Below are positions 33,874 through 43,494 of a DNA stretch of 64,000 nt, one piece after another; position 1 is the stretch's first letter, and each line of letters opens with the position of its first letter. The stretch covers positions 1,088,567 to 1,152,566 of the forward strand of contig NZ_VNIA01000001.1 in assembly GCF_008124875.1 (NCBI RefSeq). Reading direction: 5' to 3'. Source of the stretch: Tenacibaculum adriaticum. Its GTDB lineage: Bacteria > Bacteroidota > Bacteroidia > Flavobacteriales > Flavobacteriaceae. Position numbers and translations under genes: made by a program. The notes below the pieces were generated by a model. The model saw only the letters and a program-made list of their open reading frames with translations. It made no database searches and had not been told where the DNA came from.

Positions 33874-35363
33874 TTAATTATATTATTCAAGTTTTATTTT
33901 TTCAGGTATTGTTTGTAGCGGTTTATGATTTCTTTTTAAGTAAAGAGACTTTTTTTACTAAAAATCGTTTTTACCTATTATCAACAGCAATTGTATCTTT
34001 TGTATTGCCTTTGCTTAAAATACCAACTATACAAAAAGCTGTTCCAGAAGAGTACACCATTTTGTTGTCAGAAGTGGTTTTGTCGCCACAAAAAGTGATT
34101 GAAAAAGCAGCATGGTATCAGTCTATCAATTATTTAGATATTTTATTTTGGATTGGGTGCATTTTATTTTTTATAGTCTTTCTCTTCAAGTTAGAAAGAA
34201 TTATTCGATTGATTTTGAAATATGAAATTATTCAGAAGAAAGATTACAAATTGGTATTGTTACCTAAAAATTCAAAAGCATTTTCATTCTTCAATTTTAT
34301 TTTTATTGGTAAAGAAATTCCAGAAGAAAAAAAAGAGAAGATTATTCAGCACGAGTTAGTGCATAGCAAACAAAAGCATACTCTAGATTTATTATTCTTT
34401 GAGTTTTTAAAAATTGTTATGTGGTTTAACCCGATGGTTTATGTATACCAAAACCGTATTTCGTTGGTGCATGAATTCATATCTGATGAGGTAGTAACTA
34501 AGTCAACTGAGAAATCTAATTATATAAACAATTTGCTCTCAGAAATTTTTCAAGTAGAACATATTTCCTTCATTAATCAATTTTATAAACATTCATTAAT
34601 CAAAAAACGAATACTTATGATGACAAAAACTAAATCAAAACAAATCAAGCAACTCAAGTACTTATTGTTAGTGCCAGTATTAGCAAGTATGTTGTTGTAT
34701 ACAGCATGTTTAGAAAAAAACTCTAATGATCTAGAGCCTACATCATTAAGACAAAAACTCTATAATGATTTAGAAAAAGAACCAAAGGTAATGTCGAAAG
34801 AAAGTTTTTTTGACGTTTACATAAATAAAGAATTACCTAAAACTAAAGAATTATCGGTTTCAGATTTAAGTACTGTCGAAGAAGAAGAATTTTTACAAAT
34901 AAAAGAAAGGCTTATTAAGGGGACCAATATTCAATTAAAAATATTTGAAGGATTAGAAGGAAGAAAGTTAATCGTAGTGGTTCCACCTATTACAGATGGT
35001 AATTCAATAAAAGAAGGAGATAATGTACCTTTTGGATTTTTAGAGAAAGCTCCTGCTTTTCCTAATCAAGGAGAAGGTAAAGACGCTTTTAATAAAAATA
35101 TGGCGCAATTTGTTAAAGAAAACTTTGATGCAAAATCGGCAAATAATTTAGGTTTACCTTCAGGTAAAAAAAGAGTATATGTACAATTTAAAATAGACAA
35201 AGAAGGTAACGTAACGGATGTTAATGTACGAGCTCCTCATCCGGAGTTAGAAGTAGCAGCAAAGCAGATGATTGCTAAATTACCACAGCTTATCCCTGGA
35301 GAGCATAATGGGAAAAAAGTGAAAGTAGGATATACTTTACCAATTACCTTTAATGTTGAATAA
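33870..35363 (+). CDS. BlaR1-like M56 membrane metallopeptidase with TonB C-terminal domain
   Basis: 497 aa. Membrane segments near residues 5-22, 35-50, 90-108 and 270-286; a cytoplasmic gluzincin domain with zinc motif HELVH (161-165) and the downstream Glu in HEFISDE (about 202). After the last helix, instead of the penicillin-binding sensor domain of BlaR1, there is a periplasmic linker and a TonB_C-like domain (about 425-497, VYVQFKIDKEGNVTDVNVRA). It probably senses an envelope signal unrelated to beta-lactams and inactivates the preceding repressor; this is inference. Confidence 0.92.
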   Translation: MINYIIQVLFFQVLFVAVYDFFLSKETFFTKNRFYLLSTAIVSFVLPLLKIPTIQKAVPEEYTILLSEVVLSPQKVIEKAAWYQSINYLDILFWIGCILFFIVFLFKLERIIRLILKYEIIQKKDYKLVLLPKNSKAFSFFNFIFIGKEIPEEKKEKIIQHELVHSKQKHTLDLLFFEFLKIVMWFNPMVYVYQNRISLVHEFISDEVVTKSTEKSNYINNLLSEIFQVEHISFINQFYKHSLIKKRILMMTKTKSKQIKQLKYLLLVPVLASMLLYTACLEKNSNDLEPTSLRQKLYNDLEKEPKVMSKESFFDVYINKELPKTKELSVSDLSTVEEEEFLQIKERLIKGTNIQLKIFEGLEGRKLIVVVPPITDGNSIKEGDNVPFGFLEKAPAFPNQGEGKDAFNKNMAQFVKENFDAKSANNLGLPSGKKRVYVQFKIDKEGNVTDVNVRAPHPELEVAAKQMIAKLPQLIPGEHNGKKVKVGYTLPITFNVE

Positions 35364-35371
35364 CAAAATCT

Positions 35372-36625
35372 ATGAAAAAGAAAATTTCACTACTATTAAT
35401 TATTATTACCTTTTTAAAAGTCGAAGCGCAAACTTCGACTTTTATTCAAATAGATAGTCTGGTCCAAACTGGTCGATATAAAATTGCATTATCAGAATTA
35501 GAGAAGCTACCAGCTACATTTTTAACAAACATTAAAATTGCTTCTATTTATGACGCTATTGATGATCATAAAAGAGCGTCTGACTATTATCAGAAAGCAT
35601 TATTGATAAAAGATGATTATCTAACAAAAATAAAATATGGAAAATCATTAAAAAAAGAGGGAAAGCGATTAAAAGCAATCCAGGTTTTTGAAGAAATTAA
35701 ACAAATTGATGAGGATAATTTATTAGTGAATTACGAACTTGGTAAATTATACTTGCAAACCAAACAAGGACAAAAAGCGAAGCAGATTTTAAAAAAAATG
35801 ATAGCTCAAGATCCCAATAATGCAAATTATTCATATCAATTAGGCTTAGCGTATTCGTTATTGAAAAAGCGAAATTTAAAAATTAATAATTTTTTAAATG
35901 CCTACAAAAAAGACAGTTCACATTTTAAATCGATAGAAAAATTGGCTAGAGCTTTTACAAAGTTACGAGATAAAGATTCGGCTAATTTATTTATAACTAA
36001 AGGATTATTTTTGAATCCTAATCATATTGATTTAAATCGTCTAAAAATCAATAATTTATATAGAGAAAAGGAATATGAAAAGGCACTAACTTATCTTAAA
36101 CACATAGATTCTTTAGAACCTAAAGAGCATTACACTCAAAAAATGTTAGCAAAAGCGTATTATAATTTAGAAGATTTAGAAAACGCTAAAAAACATTTTA
36201 AAACAGCATATAAATTAGATCGTAATGATTATAAAAGCCATACTTATTTAGGGCATGTTTTTTTGAAAGAAGAAGATATGACAAGAGCTATATATAGTTA
36301 TATGGCTGCCACTCTTATAGCTAAAGAACCAAGAGATGAAGAACATTTAGGTTTGGCTAATGTGTATTATAAAATGGAGTTGCCAAAGAAGGTTTTAGAA
36401 CACTATAAAAAAGCAACAGAAGAAAATAGTAATAATTATAATGCCTTATATTTATTTGCGAAATTTTCTGATGATTACTATAAAGACAAGAAAATTGGAT
36501 ATAATCTGTACAAAAAATATTTGAATCGATTTGAAGGTAAATCGGCTAAAAATGACGAGTTTATTAAACATAGAATTAGCACAATTAAAAAAGAATATTT
36601 CTTAAAAGGAGAAGAGTTAGAGTAG
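35372..36625 (+). CDS. Exported TPR-repeat protein
   Basis: 417 aa with a signal peptide (about 1-19, FLKVEAQ) and roughly ten tetratricopeptide repeats from residue 40 to 400, for example HKRASDYYQKALLIKDDY, YEKALTYLKHIDSLEPKEHY and LENAKKHFKTAYKLDRNDY. Periplasmic protein-binding scaffold; partner unknown. It begins 8 bp after the BlaR1-like gene, so it belongs to that operon and is a candidate regulator or effector of the same envelope response. Confidence 0.9.
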   Translation: MKKKISLLLIIITFLKVEAQTSTFIQIDSLVQTGRYKIALSELEKLPATFLTNIKIASIYDAIDDHKRASDYYQKALLIKDDYLTKIKYGKSLKKEGKRLKAIQVFEEIKQIDEDNLLVNYELGKLYLQTKQGQKAKQILKKMIAQDPNNANYSYQLGLAYSLLKKRNLKINNFLNAYKKDSSHFKSIEKLARAFTKLRDKDSANLFITKGLFLNPNHIDLNRLKINNLYREKEYEKALTYLKHIDSLEPKEHYTQKMLAKAYYNLEDLENAKKHFKTAYKLDRNDYKSHTYLGHVFLKEEDMTRAIYSYMAATLIAKEPRDEEHLGLANVYYKMELPKKVLEHYKKATEENSNNYNALYLFAKFSDDYYKDKKIGYNLYKKYLNRFEGKSAKNDEFIKHRISTIKKEYFLKGEELE

Positions 36626-36660
36626 TTAAAATTTTGTATTTTCACTCTAAATTAAGTTAA

Positions 36661-37131
36661 ATGCTATCTCGAGTTGTTTCTTTTTTATTCCTACTGATGA
36701 TTTGCACTTCGTGTAATTATTTTTCATCTCATATGAATAATACATTTCAAGAGATAGATAGTATTATAGATTTTTCTAAGGTTGATGTCTCTCCATCTTT
36801 TGAAGTATGTGATAAGTTAATTGATGATGCTAAAACAAACTGTTTTAGGACTAATATGCATCATCAAATGGCAAAATACTTACAAGACGTTCAGTTAACT
36901 ATTAAAGAGCCAGTTAATACCGTAGTAATAGTGGTCTTAAATATTAATAATGAAGGAAATGTGACGTTGAAAAAAATTAAATATCCTCCTTTCTTTATTG
37001 AAAAAAATATAACAATAGGTAAAGAGGTTAATAAGGCGATAAATAATCTGCCGAAATTAGCTCCAGCAATAAAAAGAGGTGTTCCTGTAGCTACAGAATA
37101 CAAGTTGCCAATTAATATTGTTTCTAAGTAA
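36661..37131 (+). CDS. Lipoprotein with TonB_C-like domain
   Basis: 156 aa. MLSRVVSFLFLLMICTSC is a lipoprotein signal (Cys 18). The C-terminal half (VIVVLNINNEGNVTLKKIKY ... ATEYKLPINIV) resembles the TonB_C-like domain at the end of the BlaR1-like protein two genes upstream. Two Cys (about residues 42 and 55) may form a disulfide. Position 35 bp after the TPR gene suggests cotranscription. Function unknown. Confidence 0.75.
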   Translation: MLSRVVSFLFLLMICTSCNYFSSHMNNTFQEIDSIIDFSKVDVSPSFEVCDKLIDDAKTNCFRTNMHHQMAKYLQDVQLTIKEPVNTVVIVVLNINNEGNVTLKKIKYPPFFIEKNITIGKEVNKAINNLPKLAPAIKRGVPVATEYKLPINIVSK

Positions 37132-37206
37132 AGTCAGTTGTAAATTTTATAAATACTAGTTTACTTATTTTAATTCAACTCAAAGTATTTATCTCATTTA
37201 TACAAT

Positions 37207-38712
37207 TTAGTTTAATAGCTCTTCAATAAAATTTCTATCATTAGAAAGCCTAGGTACTTTATGTTGACCACCCAATTTACCTTTTTGTTTAAGCCAATTA
37301 TAAAATAACCCTTTAGGAGCTTTATGTATTTTAGGCATTGCCAATGTCATATTATTATAACGTTTGGCTTCATAATCAGAATTACAGTTTTTTAGAGCAT
37401 TATCTAATATTTCTGTAAAAAAGTTAATATTCTCCGGCGCTTTTTCAAATTCAATAATCCATTCGTGTGCACCTTGCTTTTTACCATCCATAAAAATAGG
37501 GCCAACAGTATAATCTTTAATAACAGCTCTGGTTTTTTTACAAGCAGCTTTTAAAGCTTCTTCTGTATTTTCTATAATTAACTCTTCTCCAAAAACATTT
37601 ATATGATGTTTTGTACGCCCCGTAATTTTAATTCTATACGGATGTGTAGATGTAAATTTAATGGTATCTCCAATTAAATATCTCCATAAACCACCATTGG
37701 TAGTTATTATTACAGCGTAGTTTATGTTCTTTTTAACCTTAGAAAGAGGAATAGCAACAGAATTTTCACCATGATATTCACTCATCGGAATAAACTCATA
37801 AAAAATTCCGTAATCTAACATGAGTAATAATTCATCAGAATTATTACGATCTTGAATTGCAAAAAAACCTTCCGATGCGTTATAGGTTTCGTAATATCTA
37901 AAATCTTTTTTCGGAATTAGTTTTTGATATTGATCACGATATGGATTAAAATTAACTCCTCCATGAAAATACACTTCTAAATTAGGCCACACCTCAAGAA
38001 TATTATTTTTACCTGTTTTTTCTAAAACACGGTTTAGAAGAACTAGCATCCAAGAAGGGACTCCAACTAAACTGGTTATGTTTTCATTGATAGTTTCATC
38101 AATAATAGCTTCCATTTTAGTTTCCCATTCACCCATTAAAGCAGTTTCTTGTCTTGGAGCTGAGCTAAAATCTGCCCAAAAAGGCATGTTTTCAATAATA
38201 ATAGCAGATAGATCTCCGAAATAAGTATCGTTGTCTTGATATACAGCAGAGCTTCCTCCTAAACGTAATCCTTTACCAGTAAACAATTTTGCATCCTCAT
38301 TATTATTAATGTATAAACACAACATATCTTTTCCAGCTTTTAAATGACAAAACTCAATAGCTTCATCGCTTACAGGAATAAATTTACTTTTTGCATTGGT
38401 AGTCCCGCTAGATTTAGCGAACCATTTAATTTTCGTTGGCCAAAATAAATTTTGTTCTCCTTTTCTACAACGTTCTATTAAAGGTTCTATACTTTCATAT
38501 TTTTGAATAGGAACAAGATTGGTAAAATCGTTATAAGTATTAATAGAAGAGAATTCATGTTTTTGTCCAAACTCAGTATTTTTAGCCATACTTGTGAGTT
38601 TCAATAATAATTCATCCTGAACATCAATAGGATATTTTAAAAATAATTCTATTTGATGTTTTCGTTTTTTAAGAAACCATGAAATGATAGAATTTATAAA
38701 TTGAATGGCCAT
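37207..38712 (-). CDS. GH3-family acyl-adenylating enzyme
   Basis: 501 aa, related to plant GH3 acyl-acid amido synthetases of the ANL superfamily. Seen: ATP/phosphate motif WFAKSSGTTNAKSKFIPVS (about 109-127), YNASEGFFAIQ (about 278-288) and the GGLWRYLIGDTIKF / ITGRTKHHINVFGEE hinge region (about 338-380). Bacteroidota have such genes widely; substrates are unknown. Monocistronic and divergent from the DUF2797 gene. Confidence 0.92.
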   Translation of the reverse strand: MAIQFINSIISWFLKKRKHQIELFLKYPIDVQDELLLKLTSMAKNTEFGQKHEFSSINTYNDFTNLVPIQKYESIEPLIERCRKGEQNLFWPTKIKWFAKSSGTTNAKSKFIPVSDEAIEFCHLKAGKDMLCLYINNNEDAKLFTGKGLRLGGSSAVYQDNDTYFGDLSAIIIENMPFWADFSSAPRQETALMGEWETKMEAIIDETINENITSLVGVPSWMLVLLNRVLEKTGKNNILEVWPNLEVYFHGGVNFNPYRDQYQKLIPKKDFRYYETYNASEGFFAIQDRNNSDELLLMLDYGIFYEFIPMSEYHGENSVAIPLSKVKKNINYAVIITTNGGLWRYLIGDTIKFTSTHPYRIKITGRTKHHINVFGEELIIENTEEALKAACKKTRAVIKDYTVGPIFMDGKKQGAHEWIIEFEKAPENINFFTEILDNALKNCNSDYEAKRYNNMTLAMPKIHKAPKGLFYNWLKQKGKLGGQHKVPRLSNDRNFIEELLN

Positions 38713-38769
38713 ACTTTAACCGTGAATTTGTAAGTTTGTTTACCAGCTAAAAATAGTAAAATTTACGGG

Positions 38770-39564
38770 ATGGAATACACAGGAGTTTTAAAAAAAATGA
38801 AAACTGAAAATTTAGACACAGTTCAATATTATTTAGATATGAAAACTGATTTTTTAAATATGAATCAGTTATTGCAAAGAGAGATTGAATTGGCTTTTGT
38901 AACTTACGAATGTTTACACTGCCATTTAGAAAAAGAAATTTACCGACAAGGATTTTGTAAATCGTGTTTTTTTGATATTCCAACTACAGGCGATTGGATT
39001 ATGCGTCCCGAATTAAGTAAAGCACATTTAGATGAAGAAGACCGTGATTTAGAATATGAAAAAAAAGTGCAATTGCAACCGCATATAGTGTATTTAGCAA
39101 ATTCTAGTAATGTAAAAGTGGGGGTGACGCGTAAAAGTCAAATACCAACACGATGGATAGATCAAGGAGCACACGAAGCGATAGAAATAGTTGAGGTTCC
39201 TAATCGTTATTTGGCTGGTATTACAGAGGTTGCCTTAAAAGAACATGTGGCCGATAAAACTAATTGGAGAACAATGTTAAAGAATGATATTGTTGATGAA
39301 GATTTAACAATATGGCAACAAAAATTACGCGGCTTTATTCCTGAGGAAGCACAAGAGTATTTTGTTGAAAATAACAAAGAAACTAATATTCAGTTTCCTG
39401 TGAATAAATATCCAGTGAAACCTAAAAGTTTAAATTTAGTTAAAGAAAAGACTTATAAAGGAAAATTAGTTGGAATTAAGGGGCAATATTTGATTTTTGA
39501 AGACGATACCGTTTTTAATATTCGTGCAAATGAAGGGTTGGTAGTTAAAATGGTAATAGCATAA
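38770..39564 (+). CDS. DUF2797 zinc-ribbon protein
   Basis: 264 aa. A four-Cys zinc-ribbon-like group CLHC...CKSC (about residues 45-65) is followed by the conserved core VYLANSSNVKVGVTRKSQIPTRWIDQGA (about 112-139), which looks like the GIY-YIG-like start of this family, and AGITEVALKEHVADKTNWR. Function unknown. Soluble; its end meets the convergent unknown gene at 39579. Confidence 0.9.
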   Translation: MEYTGVLKKMKTENLDTVQYYLDMKTDFLNMNQLLQREIELAFVTYECLHCHLEKEIYRQGFCKSCFFDIPTTGDWIMRPELSKAHLDEEDRDLEYEKKVQLQPHIVYLANSSNVKVGVTRKSQIPTRWIDQGAHEAIEIVEVPNRYLAGITEVALKEHVADKTNWRTMLKNDIVDEDLTIWQQKLRGFIPEEAQEYFVENNKETNIQFPVNKYPVKPKSLNLVKEKTYKGKLVGIKGQYLIFEDDTVFNIRANEGLVVKMVIA

Positions 39565-39578
39565 GAAAATAATAGTTA

Positions 39579-40205
39579 TTAGAGTGTTTCAAGCAATTCA
39601 AACACCGCTATGCGTTGCTTATTTAATGAATGAAATTTTAAGATCTCTTTTTGGTTTTTTAAATAATCATAAAAACCATGATTTAAAGAAAAATAATATA
39701 TCGAAAATGAAACCTCATTATCAATTTTTAAAAAACTATTATTGGCATCAGCTATTAATTGATTTTTAAAATCAATTAACTTATTTCCTTTAAAATATTT
39801 GTTTTGAACTTGATTTTCAATTTCTTTCGTGTAAAAAGAAAATGGGAATGTATACTTATAAAAGACTAATTTTTTTTTAAAAAAATGTAATTCTATGTCT
39901 ATTTTATAATTGCTTATTTTTGTTTTATAAAAAAGAATATCACAAAGGTTTAAGTTTTTTATAAATTTATAAGGGGTCCCAATTTCTTTTTTTGCAGTAC
40001 TAATATCAGTTCCAAAAGAGATATTTGAAGAATGACTTATTCTTTCTGATGTTTTTATTATATCATTGGAGGATAAAAAATCCTCGTAAATGTTTATATA
40101 GCTATTTATATCTTTGTATTTCGAGATAGATTTAGTATAATAATAGTTGTTATAATATTTCTTACTATTTAGCAAGCCAAATAATTTTTTTTTTATTAGT
40201 AGCAT
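39579..40205 (-). CDS. Unknown protein, 208 aa, Lys/Asn/Tyr-rich
   Basis: A full-length frame starting MLLIKKKLFGLLNSKKYY; no signal peptide or membrane helix. Composition is extreme (Lys, Asn, Ile, Phe, Tyr), AT content is higher than in the neighbours, and no domain is recognised. It has an alternation of beta-like segments in the middle (ISNYKIDIELHFFKKKLVFY). It sits alone, with 268 bp upstream. Possibly a recently acquired or fast-evolving gene; the length makes a chance ORF unlikely. Confidence 0.65.
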   Translation of the reverse strand: MLLIKKKLFGLLNSKKYYNNYYYTKSISKYKDINSYINIYEDFLSSNDIIKTSERISHSSNISFGTDISTAKKEIGTPYKFIKNLNLCDILFYKTKISNYKIDIELHFFKKKLVFYKYTFPFSFYTKEIENQVQNKYFKGNKLIDFKNQLIADANNSFLKIDNEVSFSIYYFSLNHGFYDYLKNQKEILKFHSLNKQRIAVFELLETL

Positions 40206-40351
40206 ATTTTTTTAGATTTTATGTCTTTAGAATAAGTGGTATTTGGTTGACATAAAAATACAATCCACAAGTTATATGTAAAAGAGTGTTTTAACCGTTT
40301 AACAAAAAGGGCTTTAACCTAATTTTTGTTATTTTGATTTATTCTGATAAC

Positions 40352-40388
40352 AAAAAAAGACCCTTTTTAATGTAAAGGGCCTTTTTTA
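40352..40388 (-). terminator. Terminator of the DnaJ-KTSC gene
   Basis: Hairpin AAAAAAAGACCCTTT...AAAGGGCCTTTTTT (near-symmetrical, one mismatch region), T-rich on both strands. It lies 85 bp downstream of the stop at 40474 and may act in both directions. Confidence 0.75.
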
Positions 40389-40473
40389 TTATGTTATATA
40401 TAGCTTTTATTTATACATTTTTTGAATTTTTATTAAATTTTGATCCAATCACTACCATTCAAAGTTTCATATT

Positions 40474-40920
40474 TTAAGCTTCTACTAAAGCCTTTTTTGA
40501 CTTTCTGTAAAGAAAAGAATTAAAAATATTTCTTTTCCCAAAATTATTTATCGATTTACTATTTACGAACTTGTTAAAAAGTTTATGGTTTACTCCAAAA
40601 TATTCGTATGTATTACCATCAGTAAAAGTAACTTCTAATAGCATGCTTTTATGATAAAAATCGGCAACTTGATACTGTGTAATTGTAGTAGCATATTCTT
40701 CTAAATTAGCTTCTTTAGTTTCTGGAGCGATGCTTACTAGAAAATGATAACCTTCAATAATTTTCTGACTTATCTCTCCGGCTTCTTCTTTTTTCTCTTC
40801 ATCCTGAAATTTATCTGGATGCCATTCTTTTACAAGCCCTCTATAAGTTGTTTTTAATTCTTTTAAATCAATAGCTTTTTCTACTTTAAAAAGCTTTTTA
40901 TATTCATTAATACGCTTCAT
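40474..40920 (-). CDS. J-domain protein with C-terminal KTSC domain
   Basis: 148 aa. Residues 1-60 form a J domain with the Hsp70-stimulating HPD at 34-36 (KEWHPDKFQ); residues about 85-130 match the short KTSC domain (LLEVTFTDGNTYEYFGVNHKLFNKFVNS). KTSC is often linked to RNA- or nucleic-acid-related proteins, but its function is unproven. The product may recruit DnaK to a particular client. No partner genes are adjacent. Confidence 0.88.
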   Translation of the reverse strand: MKRINEYKKLFKVEKAIDLKELKTTYRGLVKEWHPDKFQDEEKKEEAGEISQKIIEGYHFLVSIAPETKEANLEEYATTITQYQVADFYHKSMLLEVTFTDGNTYEYFGVNHKLFNKFVNSKSINNFGKRNIFNSFLYRKSKKALVEA

Positions 40921-41076
40921 GGTATTGTTTTCAAATTAGCGTGCAAAAGTACTGATATTAAATGAAATAAGTATGAATATTTTTACTTTTGATAATGAAT
41001 AGGCCTGTTAGTGTATAAACCGAGAATTAATTAACAAAATTCAAAAATAAAAAAGATATTGGAAGTGAAAAACAAT

Positions 41077-41108
41077 AAAAAAAGCGGCCATTTGGCCGCC
41101 TTTTTTTT
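41077..41108 (-). terminator. Terminator of the Prc protease gene
   Basis: AAAAAAAGCGGCC-ATTT-GGCCGCCTTTTTTTT hairpin, strong and GC-rich in the stem; it begins at the stop codon of the gene. Confidence 0.92.
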
Positions 41109-43224
41109 AGTTCTTAACTATGTGATAGTTTTTATTCATTTTTAGTTCACTAAGCACATTTAAAGCTTCGTTCATATAAATGTCTTTCTTTAAATTTTTA
41201 TGCCATGTTATACGTTTATCTTTTAAAACTGTATCTTTTTTAAATAAAGATAATTCGTATTTTGGAGATGTAAAGCTTAAATCAGATTCGTATTTAAAAA
41301 TATCTTTAAACTTTTTACTCTCTTCTTTCCTATCATCATTTTCTTTTTTATAATCGTTATAATTTAAAGAATAAATATTGTCGTCCTGATTTTTCTTTAA
41401 CCACTTTGCATATTCATTTATAGAGATAAATTTTTCATCTTTATTAATTCTTTGTTTGCTGTTATATACAACATCTGCAAAATTTAAATATGAGTTTGTT
41501 TTGGTATAATTTGCTTGTGGAACCTTATCCCAAGGCAATGCACCTTCTAGATCGCGTTCTCCATAATCCATATAGCTATAACGATCTGGCATAGCAATGT
41601 CTGAATACACACCTTCTATTTGTGTAGAGCCACCATTAATACGATAGAATTTCTGAATTGTCATTTTTAAGGCACCTAAATCTTCAGGATACTTTTTTAC
41701 ATAATAATTTAGTGGTAATACATTTTGAACAGTCCCTTTACCATAGGTTTGTTTACCGCCAATAATAACACCACGTCCATAATCTTGCATTGCTGCAGCA
41801 AAAATTTCTGAAGCTGAAGCTGACATTTCATTTACCATAATTACCAAAGGTCCTTTCCATTGCGTTTTAGGGTCTGTATCATTTTTAACATTAGCAGGTT
41901 CATCTCTATACTTTACTTGTACAATAGGACCTTTGTCGATAAATAATCCGCCAATTTCGATAGCTGTTTTTAAAGAGCCTCCACCATTATTACGTAAATC
42001 AATAATTAAGCCTTCAACTTTTTCTGCCTTTAAACGAGCAATTTCTCTCTCCATATCACTGGTAGCATTTCGTTTGTTTACATCGTTAAAATCGATATAG
42101 AACTTGGGTAAATTAATAACTCCATAGAATTTACCATCTTTCTTTACAATACTAGATTTTACAAAGGTTTCTTCCAATTCAACTACATCGCGAATTATGG
42201 GAATTACAACGGTAGATCCGTCTAGTTTTTTCTTAACTGTTAAACGAACTTCTGTTCCTTTTTTACCTTTAATAAATTTAATAGCATCGTCTAAACGCAT
42301 TCCTACAATATCTAAAGGTTCTGCTTCCCCTTGAGCAACTTCTAAAATGATATCTCCTGGTTCAAGTTCTCCTTGTTTCCATGCTGGACCACCAGAAATT
42401 AATTCAACAATTTTGGTGTAAATACCATCCTTTTGTAAACGTGCTCCAATTCCTTCTAATTTCCCAGACATGTCTTGATCAAAACGTGTTTTAATACGTG
42501 GAGACATATAGGTTGTATGTGGGTCAAAACTACTTACAACACTATTTAAAAAAGTAGAATACCAATCAGAATTTTCTAATTCATCTATACGCATGTATAA
42601 ATCATTCATGTTTTTTAACACGGCTGTACGAGCTTCAAATTCTAAAGTTTCAAAGTTTTTTATTTTAAAAGTAGGATCTTTTTTAAGCTTTTCTTCTTGT
42701 TGTTCATCAGCCTCTTGAATTCTACTTAAAACTTGTAGTTTTAATTGTTGACGCCAATAATCTAACAATTCATTTTCGTTTTTAGCAAACGGAACTTTTT
42801 TATAATCTAAATCGATGACTTCTTTTTTTGTGTAATCGAAAGGTTGTAGCAAGAAATTTTTATAAGTGATTTTAGCAGTTTGAAGTTTTTCTAAAAATCG
42901 ACCATATACCAATTTATAAAAATCAATATTAGACTCTTGTAATTGGTTATCAATTTCATATTTGTATTGTGAAAATTCCGTTAAATCTTCTTGTGTAAAA
43001 TAACGTTTACTAGGATCTAAACTAGTAATAAAATCATTGTATACGTGTTCAGAAAAATCATCATTTAGTTCTTTTTGAACATAATGGCCACGAGTCAAAA
43101 TATTTTTTAAAACGTAGATAATAACTTTATCCTTTTCTGGATCTTCTTGAGGCAAAGGAGTTGCATTTACTAAATTACCGAATAGTAATACGGTTAATAG
43201 TGAGGTGAAAAATTTCGTCTTCAT
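41107..43224 (-). CDS. prc: Carboxy-terminal processing protease (Prc/Tsp, S41A)
   Basis: Periplasmic tail-specific protease, 705 aa. Signal peptide 1-21 (NLVNATP), an N-terminal helical domain (to about 230), a PDZ domain (about 250-330, GIGARLQKDGIYTKIVELISGGPAW), then the S41 catalytic domain: RNNGGGSLKTAIEIGGLF, catalytic Ser in NEMSASASEIFAAAM and catalytic Lys in GGKQTYGKGTVQ. A C-terminal DUF3340-like region follows. It degrades or trims envelope proteins by their C-termini. Monocistronic with a strong terminator. Confidence 0.95.
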   Translation of the reverse strand: MKTKFFTSLLTVLLFGNLVNATPLPQEDPEKDKVIIYVLKNILTRGHYVQKELNDDFSEHVYNDFITSLDPSKRYFTQEDLTEFSQYKYEIDNQLQESNIDFYKLVYGRFLEKLQTAKITYKNFLLQPFDYTKKEVIDLDYKKVPFAKNENELLDYWRQQLKLQVLSRIQEADEQQEEKLKKDPTFKIKNFETLEFEARTAVLKNMNDLYMRIDELENSDWYSTFLNSVVSSFDPHTTYMSPRIKTRFDQDMSGKLEGIGARLQKDGIYTKIVELISGGPAWKQGELEPGDIILEVAQGEAEPLDIVGMRLDDAIKFIKGKKGTEVRLTVKKKLDGSTVVIPIIRDVVELEETFVKSSIVKKDGKFYGVINLPKFYIDFNDVNKRNATSDMEREIARLKAEKVEGLIIDLRNNGGGSLKTAIEIGGLFIDKGPIVQVKYRDEPANVKNDTDPKTQWKGPLVIMVNEMSASASEIFAAAMQDYGRGVIIGGKQTYGKGTVQNVLPLNYYVKKYPEDLGALKMTIQKFYRINGGSTQIEGVYSDIAMPDRYSYMDYGERDLEGALPWDKVPQANYTKTNSYLNFADVVYNSKQRINKDEKFISINEYAKWLKKNQDDNIYSLNYNDYKKENDDRKEESKKFKDIFKYESDLSFTSPKYELSLFKKDTVLKDKRITWHKNLKKDIYMNEALNVLSELKMNKNYHIVKN

Positions 43225-43459
43225 AAATCGTCAGTCGTTTAAAATTACTGTTATTTACAGCTATACTGCTAAGCTACTAAAATAATGCCAATTTTGTTTT
43301 AGTTAATTTATTTTTATATAGAATACTTAAAAAAATAAGTGTTCATATAATTTTATAGTAATAGTTAAGTAGTTGTAGTTTTTAACTATACAAGTTTACG
43401 CAGAATCATAAAGCTTTTGTCTTTACAAAATGTTAAAAAGAACCCCCATATTTTTACCT

Positions 43460-43467
43460 TATATTTG
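43460..43467 (+). promoter_or_regulatory. -7 box of the surE operon
   Basis: TATATTTG at 43460-43467, 28 nt before the surE ATG at 43495; no clear -33 TTG. It lies inside the open frame that extends to 43417 and so decides the start. Confidence 0.5.
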
Positions 43468-43494
43468 TTTCTATATTTTTATTTCAAAAGAACA

